NCBI GenBank assembly: GCA_020636445.1
Contig: JACJXV010000005.1
Coordinates: 1 to 64,000, forward strand
Reading direction: 5' to 3'
DNA length: 64,000 nt
DNA from: Lewinellaceae bacterium
GTDB taxonomy: Bacteria > Bacteroidota > Bacteroidia > Chitinophagales > Saprospiraceae
Part shown: positions 1 to 9,357 of the stretch, piece after piece
Layout of the letters: every line of letters begins with the position of its first letter
How positions within the stretch are numbered: the first letter of the stretch is position 1
The notes under the pieces: model-generated
Seen by the model: the letters and a program-made list of their open reading frames with translations, nothing else
What the model was told of the DNA's origin: nothing
Databases searched by the model: none
Made by a program: the position numbers and the translations under genes

Positions 1-2
1 CC

Positions 3-1919
3 GACGGAACAATCCGCTGGGAACGCACGGTTGGTGATCCGAACCTGGTTGAAGAAGGGCGCGATATTCAAGCCACTCGTGAAGGAGGGTTTGTTATCAC
101 GGGCTACAATGGCCAGGTGCTTACTTCCTTCAACGATCTGATCCTGTTGAAGACCAGTGCGGAAGGAACGGCCATGACCAATTACATCCGCGGCCGGGTA
201 ATCCAGGATGCTGATGGCCAGTGTGATGCTGATGAAGCAGAAGCAGGACTGGCCGGCTGGTTGGTGAAAGCAGTAAGCGAATCAGGACTTACCTACTACG
301 GAACCTCAGATGCCAACGGGCATTACAGTATCCGGGTAGATGCAGGGAGCTACCAGGTTAGTGTAGAACCCGCCAATGCCTACTGGCAAGTATGTGAACC
401 TAACGGTGTATCCCTTCGTTTGGACGCCGTTTACGATACAACGACAGTTAATTTTCCGGTAACGACCGGAATTGTATGTCCATACCTTGAAATTGATGTT
501 TCTACGCCTTTCCTGGCGAGTTGTAATGAAATCAATTATTTGGTTTCCTACAGCAACCTGGGAACCGAAACGGCCAACAACGCTTATGTAGAGGTGCAGT
601 TAGATGCTGAACTGGGATTCCAGCAAGCTTCTTTACCTGCCACCGATCTGGGCAACGGTCGTTACCGCATCGCACTGGGCAATATTGCCCCGGGAACAGG
701 AAGTGTTTTCCAACTAAACACCACCTTACCCTGCGACGGCATCGCTGAACAGCAGGCTATTCAAGTGAGCGCCCGGATTTTTCCGGATAGCTCCTGCCTG
801 CAACCTTCCGCACAATGGGATGGGTCCAGCATTCGCGTCAGTGCCAACTGCGTACAACAGGATACGGTAGAATTCACGATTCAGAATATCGGTCAGCAGC
901 GTATGCTGATGCCCCGACGCTCTATCGTGATTGTGGATGATGTGGTTTTGCGCTACCTGGATCGGTCTTACCAACTGGGTACGCAGGAAGAAACCCGGGT
1001 CCGCATCCCCAGCAATGGGGCTACTTTTCGCCTGGTAGCTGAACAAGCTGCCGGCCACCCTGGGCGCAGCACCCCCACCGTAGCGGTGGAAGGATGTGTG
1101 GAAAACGGACAGGCGTTTACTACCGGCTATGTTACACAGTTTCCTGAAAACGATCAGGATCCGTTCATATCAATAGACGTACAGGAGGCAGGAACTGCAC
1201 CAGCGTCGCCAGTTTTTTTAAGAGGCTATCCCAAGGGTTATCGCGATTCTATCGTGTCAGCCCAAACCGATTTGACTTACACTATTCTCTTTGCGAATAC
1301 CGGAGAGGATACCGTCAGAAGGGTTGTGATACGCGACACGCTTTCGAGCGCCCTCGACCTGGCTCAACTTGAACCAGGTGCGGCAAGTCACCCTTACCGC
1401 TTAGAGGTCTACGATCAGGGCTATATTCGCATCACCTTCGACGATATCAACCTGGTACCCGCAGCTGGCGACGGTAATCCCAAAAACTATGCTTTCGTAG
1501 AGTTCCGCATCTCCCAAAAACCGGATAATCCGGCAGGAACGGTCATTGACAATCGGGCGATGGTTTTCTTCGATTACGAAGTACCCGCGCTGACAAACCA
1601 AACACGCCACCGAGTGGATGTGTTCCCGGACTTTGTCGAAGTGGTGACCTCAACCAAAGAGATCTTTGTGCCGGGCGTGAATGTCCAAATCTACCCAAAT
1701 CCGTTCTCGGAATCTGTTCGGTTCCAGGTGGAGGGTGGCAACTTTCAGCTCCTGCGCCTGTCCGTCTATGATTTGAACGGCAGATTGGTAAGCCAGCAAC
1801 AATCGCCCAATGGGCAGGAACTGATGTTCTTCCGGGGGACTTTACCTACCGGATCGTACATCTACCGACTGGAGTCGGGAAGGCAGCTGATCAACTCTGG
1901 CAAGATTATTGTAAGGTAA
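3..1919 (+). CDS. T9SS type A sorting domain protein, 5' truncated by the window edge
   Basis: The frame is open from base 3, so the GTG at 117 is an internal codon and the true start lies outside the window. The first visible residues (DGTIRWERTVG, then GGFVITGYNG and LILLKTSAEG) resemble the repeated blades of secreted Bacteroidota beta-propellers. An SdrD_B/carboxypeptidase-regulatory-like beta domain follows (YIRGRVIQDADG). Next come DUF11-like modules ending in a segment typical of T9SS proteins (NRAMVFFDYEVPALTNQ). The last ~75 residues form a type A T9SS sorting domain (IYPNPFSESVRF, then YDLNGRLV and PTGSYIYRLESG). The product should cross the outer membrane through T9SS and be released or anchored at the surface. 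The ligand or substrate cannot be read from this part. Family assignment of the C-terminus is secure; the overall function is unknown. Confidence 0.9.
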   Translation, partial: DGTIRWERTVGDPNLVEEGRDIQATREGGFVITGYNGQVLTSFNDLILLKTSAEGTAMTNYIRGRVIQDADGQCDADEAEAGLAGWLVKAVSESGLTYYGTSDANGHYSIRVDAGSYQVSVEPANAYWQVCEPNGVSLRLDAVYDTTTVNFPVTTGIVCPYLEIDVSTPFLASCNEINYLVSYSNLGTETANNAYVEVQLDAELGFQQASLPATDLGNGRYRIALGNIAPGTGSVFQLNTTLPCDGIAEQQAIQVSARIFPDSSCLQPSAQWDGSSIRVSANCVQQDTVEFTIQNIGQQRMLMPRRSIVIVDDVVLRYLDRSYQLGTQEETRVRIPSNGATFRLVAEQAAGHPGRSTPTVAVEGCVENGQAFTTGYVTQFPENDQDPFISIDVQEAGTAPASPVFLRGYPKGYRDSIVSAQTDLTYTILFANTGEDTVRRVVIRDTLSSALDLAQLEPGAASHPYRLEVYDQGYIRITFDDINLVPAAGDGNPKNYAFVEFRISQKPDNPAGTVIDNRAMVFFDYEVPALTNQTRHRVDVFPDFVEVVTSTKEIFVPGVNVQIYPNPFSESVRFQVEGGNFQLLRLSVYDLNGRLVSQQQSPNGQELMFFRGTLPTGSYIYRLESGRQLINSGKIIVR

Positions 1920-1940
1920 TTGTAGTCCCATAAACAACAA

Positions 1941-1968
1941 GGTTCCCTGCGGAACGCCGCGGGGAACC
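1941..1968 (+). terminator. Stem-loop just after the T9SS protein gene
   Basis: A 12-bp stem (1941-1952 with 1957-1968, one wobble pair) closes an AACG loop 21 bases after the stop codon. An A-rich stretch follows instead of a T-run, so it is more likely a 3' stability hairpin or the first of two tandem terminator elements than a complete intrinsic terminator. Confidence 0.45.
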
Positions 1969-2079
1969 CCCAGAAAAAAGCAATAAAGGTTTAAGCAATA
2001 AAGGTCTAGTAAAGGTCGTTTTTCTTTAAGATTTAGGTCGTCTTATTTTCATGAGATTATGATTTGTTATTAGCGTGAG

Positions 2080-2110
2080 GCCGCACCAAGAGGGTGCGGC
2101 TTTTTTTTTT
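2080..2110 (+). terminator. Intrinsic terminator
   Basis: Perfect 8-bp GC-rich stem GCCGCACC/GGTGCGGC (2080-2087 with 2093-2100) and a 5-base loop, followed directly by ten T residues on the plus strand. It ends transcription of the T9SS protein gene before the convergent asnS. Confidence 0.85.
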
Positions 2111-2210
2111 GCTCCTGCTAGTATAGGGCAATTTTATTTATTAGAGAAATTTTTATGTAAAAAATGCAATATTTCTATTGGAATTGCGTGATCCGGAAGG
2201 GAAAGCGGGC

Positions 2211-3644
2211 TTAAAATTCAGCATTACCCGGTGTGCGGGGGAAGGGAATGACGTCGCGAATATTGCCCATGCCCGTGATAAACTGGACCATCCGTTCGAA
2301 TCCGAGGCCGAATCCGGAGTGCGGAGCTCCTCCGAACTTGCGTAAATCCAGGTACCACCACATTTCTTCCGGATGAATTCCGGAGGCCTCCATACGATTA
2401 ACTAACACGTCAAGGCGTTCTTCGCGCTGGGAGCCGCCAATAACTTCACCGATACCCGGGAATAAAACGTCCATAGCGGCGACGGTCTGTTGATCGTCGT
2501 TCATGCGCATATAGAATGCTTTGATATCCTTGGGATAGTTGCGAACGATAACGGGTTTCTGGAATTCTTTCTCTACCAGGTAGCGTTCGTGTTCGGCTTG
2601 TAAATCGCGGCCCCACTCCACAGGGAATTCAAATTGCTTCTTTTTGTAGGGCTTGGATTGCTGGAGAATTTCGATAGCTTCCGTGTAGGTAATGCGCTGA
2701 AAATCATTGTCTACGACGAAGCGAAGCTGGTCGAGCAGCCCCATGGCACGCCGTTTTTCTTTAGGCAGATTTTTCTCTTCTTCCTGTAAACGGGCATCGA
2801 GAAACTGCAGGTCTTCCGGGTAATTTTCGAGAATATACTGAATCAGGTATTTACAAAAATCTTCGGCCAGGTCCATGTTATCGTGGATGTCATAAAAAGC
2901 CATTTCCGGCTCGATCATCCAGAATTCCGCCAGGTGGCGAGGTGTATTGGAGTTTTCCGCCCGGAATGTAGGGCCAAAGGTATAGACTTTCCCAAGGGCC
3001 AGGGCCCCGATTTCACCCTGTAACTGACCTGAAACGGTTAGGTTAGTCGAGCGTTCGAAGAAATCCTGCTCAAAATCAATAGCTCCGGCTTCTGTACGGG
3101 GTAATTTTTCCAGGTCCAGGGTGGTTACGCGGAACATTTCCCCGGCCCCTTCGGCGTCCGAAGCGGTAATGATCGGAGAGTGCAGGTAGTAAAACCCGCG
3201 GTCGTTATAGTACTTATGAACAGCATAAGCCACGCCGTGGCGGATTCGGAATACGGAGCTAAAGGTGTTGGTCCGCATCCGGAAGTGCGCTTTTTGGCGC
3301 AGATATTCCATCGTTTGGCGCTTCGGCTGCAGAGGGTATTGCTCGAGGTTGGTTTCCCCCAAAACCTCAATAGTATCCGCCAGCACCTCAAAGCGCTGTC
3401 CGGCTCCTTGGGATTCTACCAGCGTACCCGTAACGGAAATGCAAGCGTGGAAGCCAATTTTCTTCAGCAACTCTTCGCCTAAGTTATCGAAATCCGCAAC
3501 TACCTGCAGGGTGCCGGCCGTTGAGCCGTCGTTGAGGGCGATAAAGCGGTTGTTGCGAAAGGCGCGTACCCAACCCATTACCGTAACGGTTTCGTTGAGT
3601 GTAGGGTGCTTGAAAATTTGCGCTATTTCGGTGCGTTTAGCCAT
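2211..3644 (-). CDS. asnS: Asparaginyl-tRNA synthetase
   Basis: Class IIb aminoacyl-tRNA synthetase charging tRNA-Asn with asparagine in the cytosol. The 477-residue length is normal for bacterial AsnRS. An N-terminal OB-fold anticodon-binding domain (roughly residues 15-105, with GWVRAFRNNRF) precedes the catalytic core. The core carries class II motif 2 (FRAENSNTPRHLAEF) and motif 3 (GFGLGFERMVQF), and the flipping-loop segment HSPIITASDAEGAGEMF is characteristic of AsnRS. The start codon sits about 16 bases downstream of the inferred transcription start, fitting a short Bacteroidota leader. It is transcribed alone and converges on the terminators at 1941-2110. The presence of AsnRS implies direct Asn-tRNA formation, not only transamidation. 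Confidence 0.98.
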   Translation of the reverse strand: MAKRTEIAQIFKHPTLNETVTVMGWVRAFRNNRFIALNDGSTAGTLQVVADFDNLGEELLKKIGFHACISVTGTLVESQGAGQRFEVLADTIEVLGETNLEQYPLQPKRQTMEYLRQKAHFRMRTNTFSSVFRIRHGVAYAVHKYYNDRGFYYLHSPIITASDAEGAGEMFRVTTLDLEKLPRTEAGAIDFEQDFFERSTNLTVSGQLQGEIGALALGKVYTFGPTFRAENSNTPRHLAEFWMIEPEMAFYDIHDNMDLAEDFCKYLIQYILENYPEDLQFLDARLQEEEKNLPKEKRRAMGLLDQLRFVVDNDFQRITYTEAIEILQQSKPYKKKQFEFPVEWGRDLQAEHERYLVEKEFQKPVIVRNYPKDIKAFYMRMNDDQQTVAAMDVLFPGIGEVIGGSQREERLDVLVNRMEASGIHPEEMWWYLDLRKFGGAPHSGFGLGFERMVQFITGMGNIRDVIPFPRTPGNAEF

Positions 3645-3666
3645 GACTTTTCCGATTTTAATCGCG

Positions 3667-3697
3667 CAAAAGTAAGCACTTTTCGCCCGCTGGCAAA
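3667..3697 (-). promoter_or_regulatory. asnS promoter (Bacteroidota-type)
   Basis: Read on the minus strand, TTTG (3694-3697) is separated by exactly 19 bases from TACTTTTG (3667-3674). This matches the Bacteroidota -33/-7 consensus TTTG-N19-TAnnTTTG at every fixed position. It places the transcription start about 16 bases before the asnS ATG. Confidence 0.8.
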
Positions 3698-3781
3698 CAG
3701 AATTGCGGAATAACTCATTTCCGGCTTCCTATATGCCCTATAATTGTTCCAAACCTGGTTCGGGGATTTGCCCATCAAAGC

Positions 3782-6601
3782 TTAATCCCGGATAAGTCGT
3801 CGTTCAACCAGGTTAAACCGATCGCCTTGATGCAGTAATAAAAAACGGGGCATACCATCACCGGGTTCATTCGATTCAGAGATGGTTTCTTCACTATTGT
3901 AAATGGCAACATAGCTTTTACCGATGACGCTAAACATGTTGCCTTGCACCACGATGCCGGTATTTTCATCGAGGCCGATTCCTAGTAAATCCGGGTATTG
4001 CTTGGTTACGGAAAACATATCGAATTGCCGGTTGCGGGCCAGTAAATGTTGATCGATGGCTACCTGACTGACCAGGCCGAATCCTTCGGTATGATCCCCA
4101 AGCATCAGCGTATTGCCATTCGTATCACCCCGTACCAATAAAGAACCCTGGATGGAGGCCCCGGCAGAGGTCCCCGCGATGACACCGCCCCGGGCGAGTA
4201 CATCGTTGATGGCCTCCTGGGTTTGGGTATGTAAGTAGCTATCTGCGAGTCGCCACTGCCGACCGCCGCTAAACCATACTCCCTTGGCTTGTTTCAGGGG
4301 GGCGGTAAAGGCATCCGTATTGGCTACCTGTGGATCGCGGGTATGCAGCACAGTAATATTGCGGAACCCGGCAGCGGCAAAGGGATTTTTAATTTGCTCT
4401 TCAGATCCTTCCCGTTCCAAAAAACTATCTTCCCCTGCGGTCGGAATGATCACAATGGGGGCATCGGGCCCACCGGCCAGTTCCATAAATTTCTGGTAAA
4501 AAACGGAATCCAGCCGACCTCCGCCAATGATAATCAGGGAGCCGTTGGCGGGCCCTTTTGTCGGTGCCTTTGCCCCCGCAGGATGTAAGAAATCCCAGTA
4601 TTGCTGTTGCCGGGCGGCAACAGCGGTGCGGTCTTCGGGCAGTAAAAATCCTTCCTGTATCAGTTGGTTGGCGGCTTTGGCCACTTCCTGTTGGAATGCC
4701 TCGGGGGTAGGGTAAAGGGCTTCGATGCTGCTGCGCGGGTCGCCTGTAGCCCGGCGGATAGCTTCGGTTGCCGGCAACGGAAGCCAGTAACCGCGAAAAT
4801 CAATGAGTTCATTTTGGGCTGCTGGATATCCTCGCCGCAGGCTCCAGGGGGTGTAGGTAGCCAGGGGCACCCGGAGTTCGACACTTTGGATGCCACTGCG
4901 TTCATTACCCAGCTCATCCAGTGCAGGTACTACCACGGGGAAGGCATACCCCAACAGGGGTGGCTGCCGGTCGATAATCCCCTGTGGCCAGCGGTCGCCG
5001 TAATCGGCGCGATAGGGGTGGTTGGTAACTTGCGGAACTTGTACACCCGGGATAGCCGGGAATCCCAACGCTTCGACGCGCTTCAGTTCTCCGGCAGCAA
5101 ACGTAGGGTAGCGGCTGGGCGGGGCTTCGGCTTTTCCTTCGGCCCATTCTACGAGGCGAATCAGCAATGCCCGGTAAGTCAGGCGTAACTCCAGTGGATT
5201 GCCCTGAAAGCCTCCGGGCACAGACTGCCGTGGGGGGAAGGCATCGACGTAATGTTGCCCGGAAGCCACATGGTAAATTCGTTCATTGGGCAATGGGGTA
5301 ATATCGGCAGTGCCATTCAGGTCAGTATGAATCAGAGAAGCTGACCTACCCCAGTATTCATAGCCGGTATTGACATAAAAAATCCGGGGGGCGTGGGTAG
5401 GATCAGCCAAATGTTGGAGCAGCCCATCCGTAACACCCGTAACCGGATCCGTTTGGGCCTGACTGCTAAAGGGAAATATATCGGTCGGGTATAAAAAGGC
5501 GGAATACCGGTGGCCATCGCGGGAAGGTTGTGCATAGCGATGATTGAAGCTGCCCCGCCCGGCTCCTGCGGTGATGATATACATACCATCATAGGCTTTG
5601 CGACCCAATTCATCGGTATTAAACCCCTGATATAAGAAATGGCGCAGGAAGCGTCCGGTTTGCGAAACGCCCGCGGTAATGCCCCGCGTGACACGGAAAG
5701 GACTGGTACGGTCGTACTTTGCATAGCTAATGATATCGCGAATGGCCGCAAGCCCCAAACCAACAACTTTAGGGTCGGCTGCCTGGTAAACCAGTTCATA
5801 GATTTTTCCGGCGCGGAAGCCTTCCTGTAGTAAAATATGCTCTGGCGAAGGCTGCACATTGCCTTCCTCATCCAACCGGGCAAACTCCCACTGATCACGC
5901 GGGACTAACCGGCGCGGAGCATCCCGACCATCGCGTTCGGTAAGCTGGTGTTTGGAACTAGTAAGATCGGTAGCCGGGTATCCTTCGAGGTTGCGATGAC
6001 CTAAACGCAGGAAAGCAGCCGGTTCATCAATGGTCCAATCGCTGCGGGCCCATCCGGTCAGCGAACTCCCATCGGCTTGTTTAGCAATGGGTACTTCCAG
6101 CCGCAGTCCTTCTCCCATAGGAACGTCACACTGCCAGCCAATCCAGATTACAGTTAGCCCCTGCCGCATTACCAAGCCATCGCCCCAGTAGGTGGGGTCG
6201 TTTACGTCCAATTCCTGACTGCGGGAAGCGGCATTGAAATAGGTGGGGGTGAACTTCCCGCCCCGGTTGCTTACTTCTACCAGAGCGGTTCCCCGCCCTT
6301 TCCGCCGGTTGACGGGTTGTAAAACGATTAAGTCGCCCCAGGCTTCTACTAACCCGTCGGCATTGCGCGGAGCGAGTGACAGGTCAGTGATCTGCTGGTT
6401 AAAGCGGTTGTTAGGGTCGATACCGAAATAGACCTTACCCCGTAGCAACTCATAGGCGCCTGCATCCCCCCATGATTTTCCTTTAAGTACAGATTCGCGG
6501 GAGGTAAGCTCAACGCGGAGTACCTTGCCCTGGGCGAGTGGTGGGAAAAGAAAAAGCAGTAGCAGGGTAACCAAAGGACAAAAACGAAGGAGAAGTTGCA
6601 T
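3782..6601 (-). CDS. Secreted alpha/beta-hydrolase (Abhydrolase_10-like) fused to a peptidase S51 cyanophycinase-like domain
   Basis: A 939-residue protein with a clear signal peptide (LLLRFCPLVTLLLLFLFPP, cleavage near residue 24). Residues ~30-670 resemble the large alpha/beta-hydrolase-domain family (Abhydrolase_10), with a nucleophile elbow GVSQTG around Ser313. After a linker (~672-687), residues ~688-939 form a peptidase S51/cyanophycinase-like domain: GSLIIIGGG, the nucleophile motif GTSAGAS (Ser812), and a later DQHLLARNRQFD segment typical of cyanophycinases. S51 enzymes cleave after acidic residues in beta-linked or ordinary peptides. The substrate of the hydrolase half is unknown. 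Both halves keep their nucleophile, so both may be active, probably in the periplasm or outside the cell. The fusion is the odd feature, since each domain usually occurs alone. No frameshift separates them. Confidence 0.85.
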   Translation of the reverse strand: MQLLLRFCPLVTLLLLFLFPPLAQGKVLRVELTSRESVLKGKSWGDAGAYELLRGKVYFGIDPNNRFNQQITDLSLAPRNADGLVEAWGDLIVLQPVNRRKGRGTALVEVSNRGGKFTPTYFNAASRSQELDVNDPTYWGDGLVMRQGLTVIWIGWQCDVPMGEGLRLEVPIAKQADGSSLTGWARSDWTIDEPAAFLRLGHRNLEGYPATDLTSSKHQLTERDGRDAPRRLVPRDQWEFARLDEEGNVQPSPEHILLQEGFRAGKIYELVYQAADPKVVGLGLAAIRDIISYAKYDRTSPFRVTRGITAGVSQTGRFLRHFLYQGFNTDELGRKAYDGMYIITAGAGRGSFNHRYAQPSRDGHRYSAFLYPTDIFPFSSQAQTDPVTGVTDGLLQHLADPTHAPRIFYVNTGYEYWGRSASLIHTDLNGTADITPLPNERIYHVASGQHYVDAFPPRQSVPGGFQGNPLELRLTYRALLIRLVEWAEGKAEAPPSRYPTFAAGELKRVEALGFPAIPGVQVPQVTNHPYRADYGDRWPQGIIDRQPPLLGYAFPVVVPALDELGNERSGIQSVELRVPLATYTPWSLRRGYPAAQNELIDFRGYWLPLPATEAIRRATGDPRSSIEALYPTPEAFQQEVAKAANQLIQEGFLLPEDRTAVAARQQQYWDFLHPAGAKAPTKGPANGSLIIIGGGRLDSVFYQKFMELAGGPDAPIVIIPTAGEDSFLEREGSEEQIKNPFAAAGFRNITVLHTRDPQVANTDAFTAPLKQAKGVWFSGGRQWRLADSYLHTQTQEAINDVLARGGVIAGTSAGASIQGSLLVRGDTNGNTLMLGDHTEGFGLVSQVAIDQHLLARNRQFDMFSVTKQYPDLLGIGLDENTGIVVQGNMFSVIGKSYVAIYNSEETISESNEPGDGMPRFLLLHQGDRFNLVERRLIRD

Positions 6602-6710
6602 GACCGTGAGTTTGTTTTCCAGTCCGGGAAGTTACTAAAATGTGGCCATTCTCCTACCTCTTCCCCAGGATATGGTACTGTGATAAACAGCTTTTTGTAT
6701 CTTGGATAGT

Positions 6711-8156
6711 ATGATGATAAGAACGTTGCTTCTCTTTGCACTGGCCATGGGGCTGGCTGGCTTTCCTGCGGAAAAGAAGGATCCGCGGCCCAATATCGTA
6801 CTCATTTTCATGGATGATCTGGGGTATGGAGACTTGAGTTGTTACGGGGCTCTCAATTATCGGACGCCCCACCTGGACCAGTTAGCCATGGAAGGGATGC
6901 GCTTTACTAATTTTTTGGCAGCCCAGGCCGTTTGCAGTGCTTCCCGGGTAGCCTTACTAACGGGATGTTATCCCAATCGGGTGGGGTTCTGGGGGGCTTA
7001 CGGCCCTAATGCACAGGTGGGCATTGCGGATAGTGAGGTGACGCTGGCCGAACTGCTGCAGCAAGAAGGATACGCCACTGGCATTTTCGGGAAATGGCAT
7101 TTGGGAGACCAACGCCAATTTTTACCCCTGCAACATGGGTTTCAGGAGTATCTGGGGTTACCCTATTCCAATGATATGTGGCCGGTTGATTATGGTGGTT
7201 TACCCGCAACCGATTGGCGTAAAAGCAACTACCCCGCGCTACCTTTGCTGGAAGGGAATGAGGTTCGCGAGCGAATAGAAACGCTGGCTGATCAGGCTAA
7301 ACTCACCACTTTATATACCGAGCGGGCCGTTGATTTTATTGATCGGCATGCCAAGGAACCCTTTTTGCTGTATGTTCCGCATTCCATGCCGCACGTGCCG
7401 ATTGCGGTATCGGAGCGGTTCCGTGGGAAAAGCGGTTATGGCCTCTGGGGTGATCTGATGATGGAAATAGATTGGTCGGTTGGGGAAATTATGCAGGCGT
7501 TGCAGCGGAATAAGCTTGCCGAAAATACCCTCGTCATTTTTACCAGCGATAATGGTCCCTGGCTGAACTTTGGCAATCATGCCGGCACTACCGGGGGGCT
7601 ACGGGAAGGCAAGGGAACCAGCTATGAAGGGGGGCACCGGGTGCCCTGTATCATGCGCTGGCCGGGGCATATTCCTGCTGGGGTGGTGACCAATGCGCTT
7701 GCTTCCACGATTGATGTGTTTCCAACGGTGGCCAGTCTGTGTGCTGCCGAATTACCGACAAACCGTATTGATGGGATAGACCTTAGCCGCCTGATTCAGG
7801 GTGATTTGGAAGCGCAGCCCCGGCGATATTTTGCCTATTACTATCGCCGTAATTCATTAGAAGCGGTTCGTCGCGACCATTGGAAACTCGTTTTTCCACA
7901 CCGTGGGCGTACGTACCAAGGTTTTTTGCCGGGCAATGACGGCTACCCCGGGCCTGCACCGGAAGACCATACCGAACCACTGGCCCTATTTGATTTGCGA
8001 CGTGACCCTGGTGAAACCTACGATGTGCAGCTCTTATACTCCGAGATTGTACGTGAACTTCAGGAATATGCCGAACAGGTACGCGCCGACTTGGGAGATG
8101 ATTTAACGGGCCAATCCGGGACCGGTCGCCGGGAAATTGGGCGGGTTGACCGTTAG
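6711..8156 (+). CDS. Sulfatase (arylsulfatase family)
   Basis: Formylglycine-dependent sulfatase of about 481 residues hydrolysing a sulfate ester, probably of a glycan or aryl compound, after export by an N-terminal signal peptide (residues ~1-19). The metal-binding Asp pair appears in NIVLIFMDDLGYGD. The active-site motif is AVCSASRVALLTG, in which Cys (about residue 75) would be converted to formylglycine. The Pro of the usual C-x-P-x-R is Ala here, a known variant. Further sulfatase motifs are GKWHLGD, HSMPHVPI and TSDNGPW. An upstream in-frame TTG (6702) exists, but the ATG at 6711 (or 6714) suits the signal peptide better. The last four bases overlap the convergent gene at 8153. The maturation enzyme is not in the window. 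Confidence 0.93.
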   Translation: MMIRTLLLFALAMGLAGFPAEKKDPRPNIVLIFMDDLGYGDLSCYGALNYRTPHLDQLAMEGMRFTNFLAAQAVCSASRVALLTGCYPNRVGFWGAYGPNAQVGIADSEVTLAELLQQEGYATGIFGKWHLGDQRQFLPLQHGFQEYLGLPYSNDMWPVDYGGLPATDWRKSNYPALPLLEGNEVRERIETLADQAKLTTLYTERAVDFIDRHAKEPFLLYVPHSMPHVPIAVSERFRGKSGYGLWGDLMMEIDWSVGEIMQALQRNKLAENTLVIFTSDNGPWLNFGNHAGTTGGLREGKGTSYEGGHRVPCIMRWPGHIPAGVVTNALASTIDVFPTVASLCAAELPTNRIDGIDLSRLIQGDLEAQPRRYFAYYYRRNSLEAVRRDHWKLVFPHRGRTYQGFLPGNDGYPGPAPEDHTEPLALFDLRRDPGETYDVQLLYSEIVRELQEYAEQVRADLGDDLTGQSGTGRREIGRVDR

Positions 8157-8446
8157 TTCCAGCGCGGGTTGGCAATTAAAATGATGATCAAAAAAAGCCC
8201 GTACAATAACCCGGGACCTACCAGTAGCCAGAGGATTCCTTTGGCCAAACCCAGGTGGCCGCCGGACCGTAGTACCAGACTGCCCAGCAATATCCCTCCC
8301 ACCACGAGAAGGATTGTAGTCCATAGCCCGGCATTGAAACTGGAGACGCTACCATCGGCCAGACCTATCAAGAAAAAGTAGAGGATAACGGCAGCGACAA
8401 GGGCAGCGCCTCCCCAAAGCCACCAAAATGCATTGATTCCAAACAT
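8153..8446 (-). CDS. Small three-helix membrane protein, unknown function
   Basis: A 97-residue protein made almost entirely of three hydrophobic segments (residues ~7-29, ~40-60 and ~68-92). A small polar connector (GLADGSVSSFNAG) and RSGGHLGLAKG separate the helices, and the protein ends in NPRWN. I do not recognise a family. The composition and plausible ATG start support a real inner-membrane protein. It converges on the sulfatase gene with a 4-base overlap and is divergent from the alpha/beta hydrolase at 8518, so it is probably a single-gene transcript. Confidence 0.7.
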   Translation of the reverse strand: MFGINAFWWLWGGAALVAAVILYFFLIGLADGSVSSFNAGLWTTILLVVGGILLGSLVLRSGGHLGLAKGILWLLVGPGLLYGLFLIIILIANPRWN

Positions 8447-8463
8447 GGGTTTCGATTTAACTA

Positions 8464-8494
8464 CTTGAAAGTAAGTAATAAATGCGTAGTTTTA
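8464..8494 (+). promoter_or_regulatory. Candidate promoter of the alpha/beta hydrolase gene
   Basis: CTTG (8464-8467), 19 bases, then TAGTTTTA (8487-8494): three of four -33 bases and all but one fixed -7 base of the Bacteroidota consensus, with the correct spacing. The gene starts 23 bases downstream. Confidence 0.45.
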
Positions 8495-8517
8495 ATCCAT
8501 ACATCGGATAATGATTT

Positions 8518-9207
8518 ATGGCTCAAGTTCCACTCCTTTTACTGCATGGGGCGCTGGGAAGCGCGGCGCAATTAACCCCATTGGCAACGGCCTTAAATGG
8601 TCAGGAAGTACATGCCCTGAATTTCAACGGACATGGCGGACGGCCCTTGGCTGAAGCGGATTTCACTACGGCAGGCTTCGCCCAGGATGTACTGCGGTTC
8701 CTGGATAACCACAACCTGACTACCGTTGATCTGTTCGGGTATAGCATGGGGGGATATGTGGGCTTGTTCCTGGCCCGGCATTATCCCGAACGGGTGCGGC
8801 GCCTGTTCACGCTGGCTACTAAAATGCATTGGACGCCCGAAGTGGCAGCCAAAGAAGCAGGGATGCTCGATCCGGATAAGGTACTGGAGAAAGTGCCCTT
8901 ATTTGCCGATGCCTTGCGCAAGCGCCATGCTCCCGAAGACTGGCGAGTGTTGCTGCAAAAAACAGCTCAGCTGATGGTAGGATTGGGCAACGGAGCTGGA
9001 TTGTCGGATGCCGACTTTGCGGCGATCGCTTGTCCTGTAAACATTAGTGTAGGGGATGCTGATAACATGGTATCCATTGTCGAATCGGAACGGGTGGCCA
9101 CGTTAATCCTACAGGGTCGGTTGCAGGTTCTCCCGGGTGTTAAGCATCCTATTGAAAAGGTGGATATGGAGGTACTTGCTCCAGCAATCCTGGAATTCTT
9201 TCACTAA
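8518..9207 (+). CDS. Alpha/beta hydrolase
   Basis: A 229-residue single-domain alpha/beta hydrolase, cytosolic because no signal peptide is present. The oxyanion-hole motif LLLHGALGS lies at residues ~6-14. The nucleophile elbow GYSMGGY lies near residue 78 (Ser in G-x-S-x-G), a candidate acidic residue lies in ISVGDADNMV near residue 180, and the likely catalytic His is in GVKHPIE near 212. The size and the short cap resemble MenH/BioH-type and haloalkane-related esterases, but nothing in the surroundings fixes a substrate. It stands alone, convergent with the peroxiredoxin gene. Confidence 0.88.
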   Translation: MAQVPLLLLHGALGSAAQLTPLATALNGQEVHALNFNGHGGRPLAEADFTTAGFAQDVLRFLDNHNLTTVDLFGYSMGGYVGLFLARHYPERVRRLFTLATKMHWTPEVAAKEAGMLDPDKVLEKVPLFADALRKRHAPEDWRVLLQKTAQLMVGLGNGAGLSDADFAAIACPVNISVGDADNMVSIVESERVATLILQGRLQVLPGVKHPIEKVDMEVLAPAILEFFH

Positions 9208-9277
9208 GACCTGAGTGGCTTATTTTGACTGCACTGAAAGGAGTTGGGAGTGCCTCCTTACCTGACTAAAAAAGCAA

Positions 9278-9338
9278 ACCAAGGTGCAAAGCCAGCAAGG
9301 TTGGTTACAAGCTCCATTTTGTGACTTTGCCCCTTGGT
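9278..9338. repeat. Long-loop inverted repeat between two convergent genes
   Basis: ACCAAGGTGCAAAG (9278-9291) pairs with CTTTGCCCCTTGGT (9325-9338) at 13 of 14 positions across a 33-base loop. It lies between the convergent hydrolase and peroxiredoxin genes and may act as a bidirectional transcription end point, though neither side has a good T-run. Confidence 0.4.
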
Positions 9339-9357
9339 GTAACAACAATTCCCAGCC

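Noticed and set aside
4664..5188. 174-codon frame on the plus strand within the hydrolase-S51 gene.
   Set aside because: Antisense shadow of a well-supported gene; low protein-like quality.
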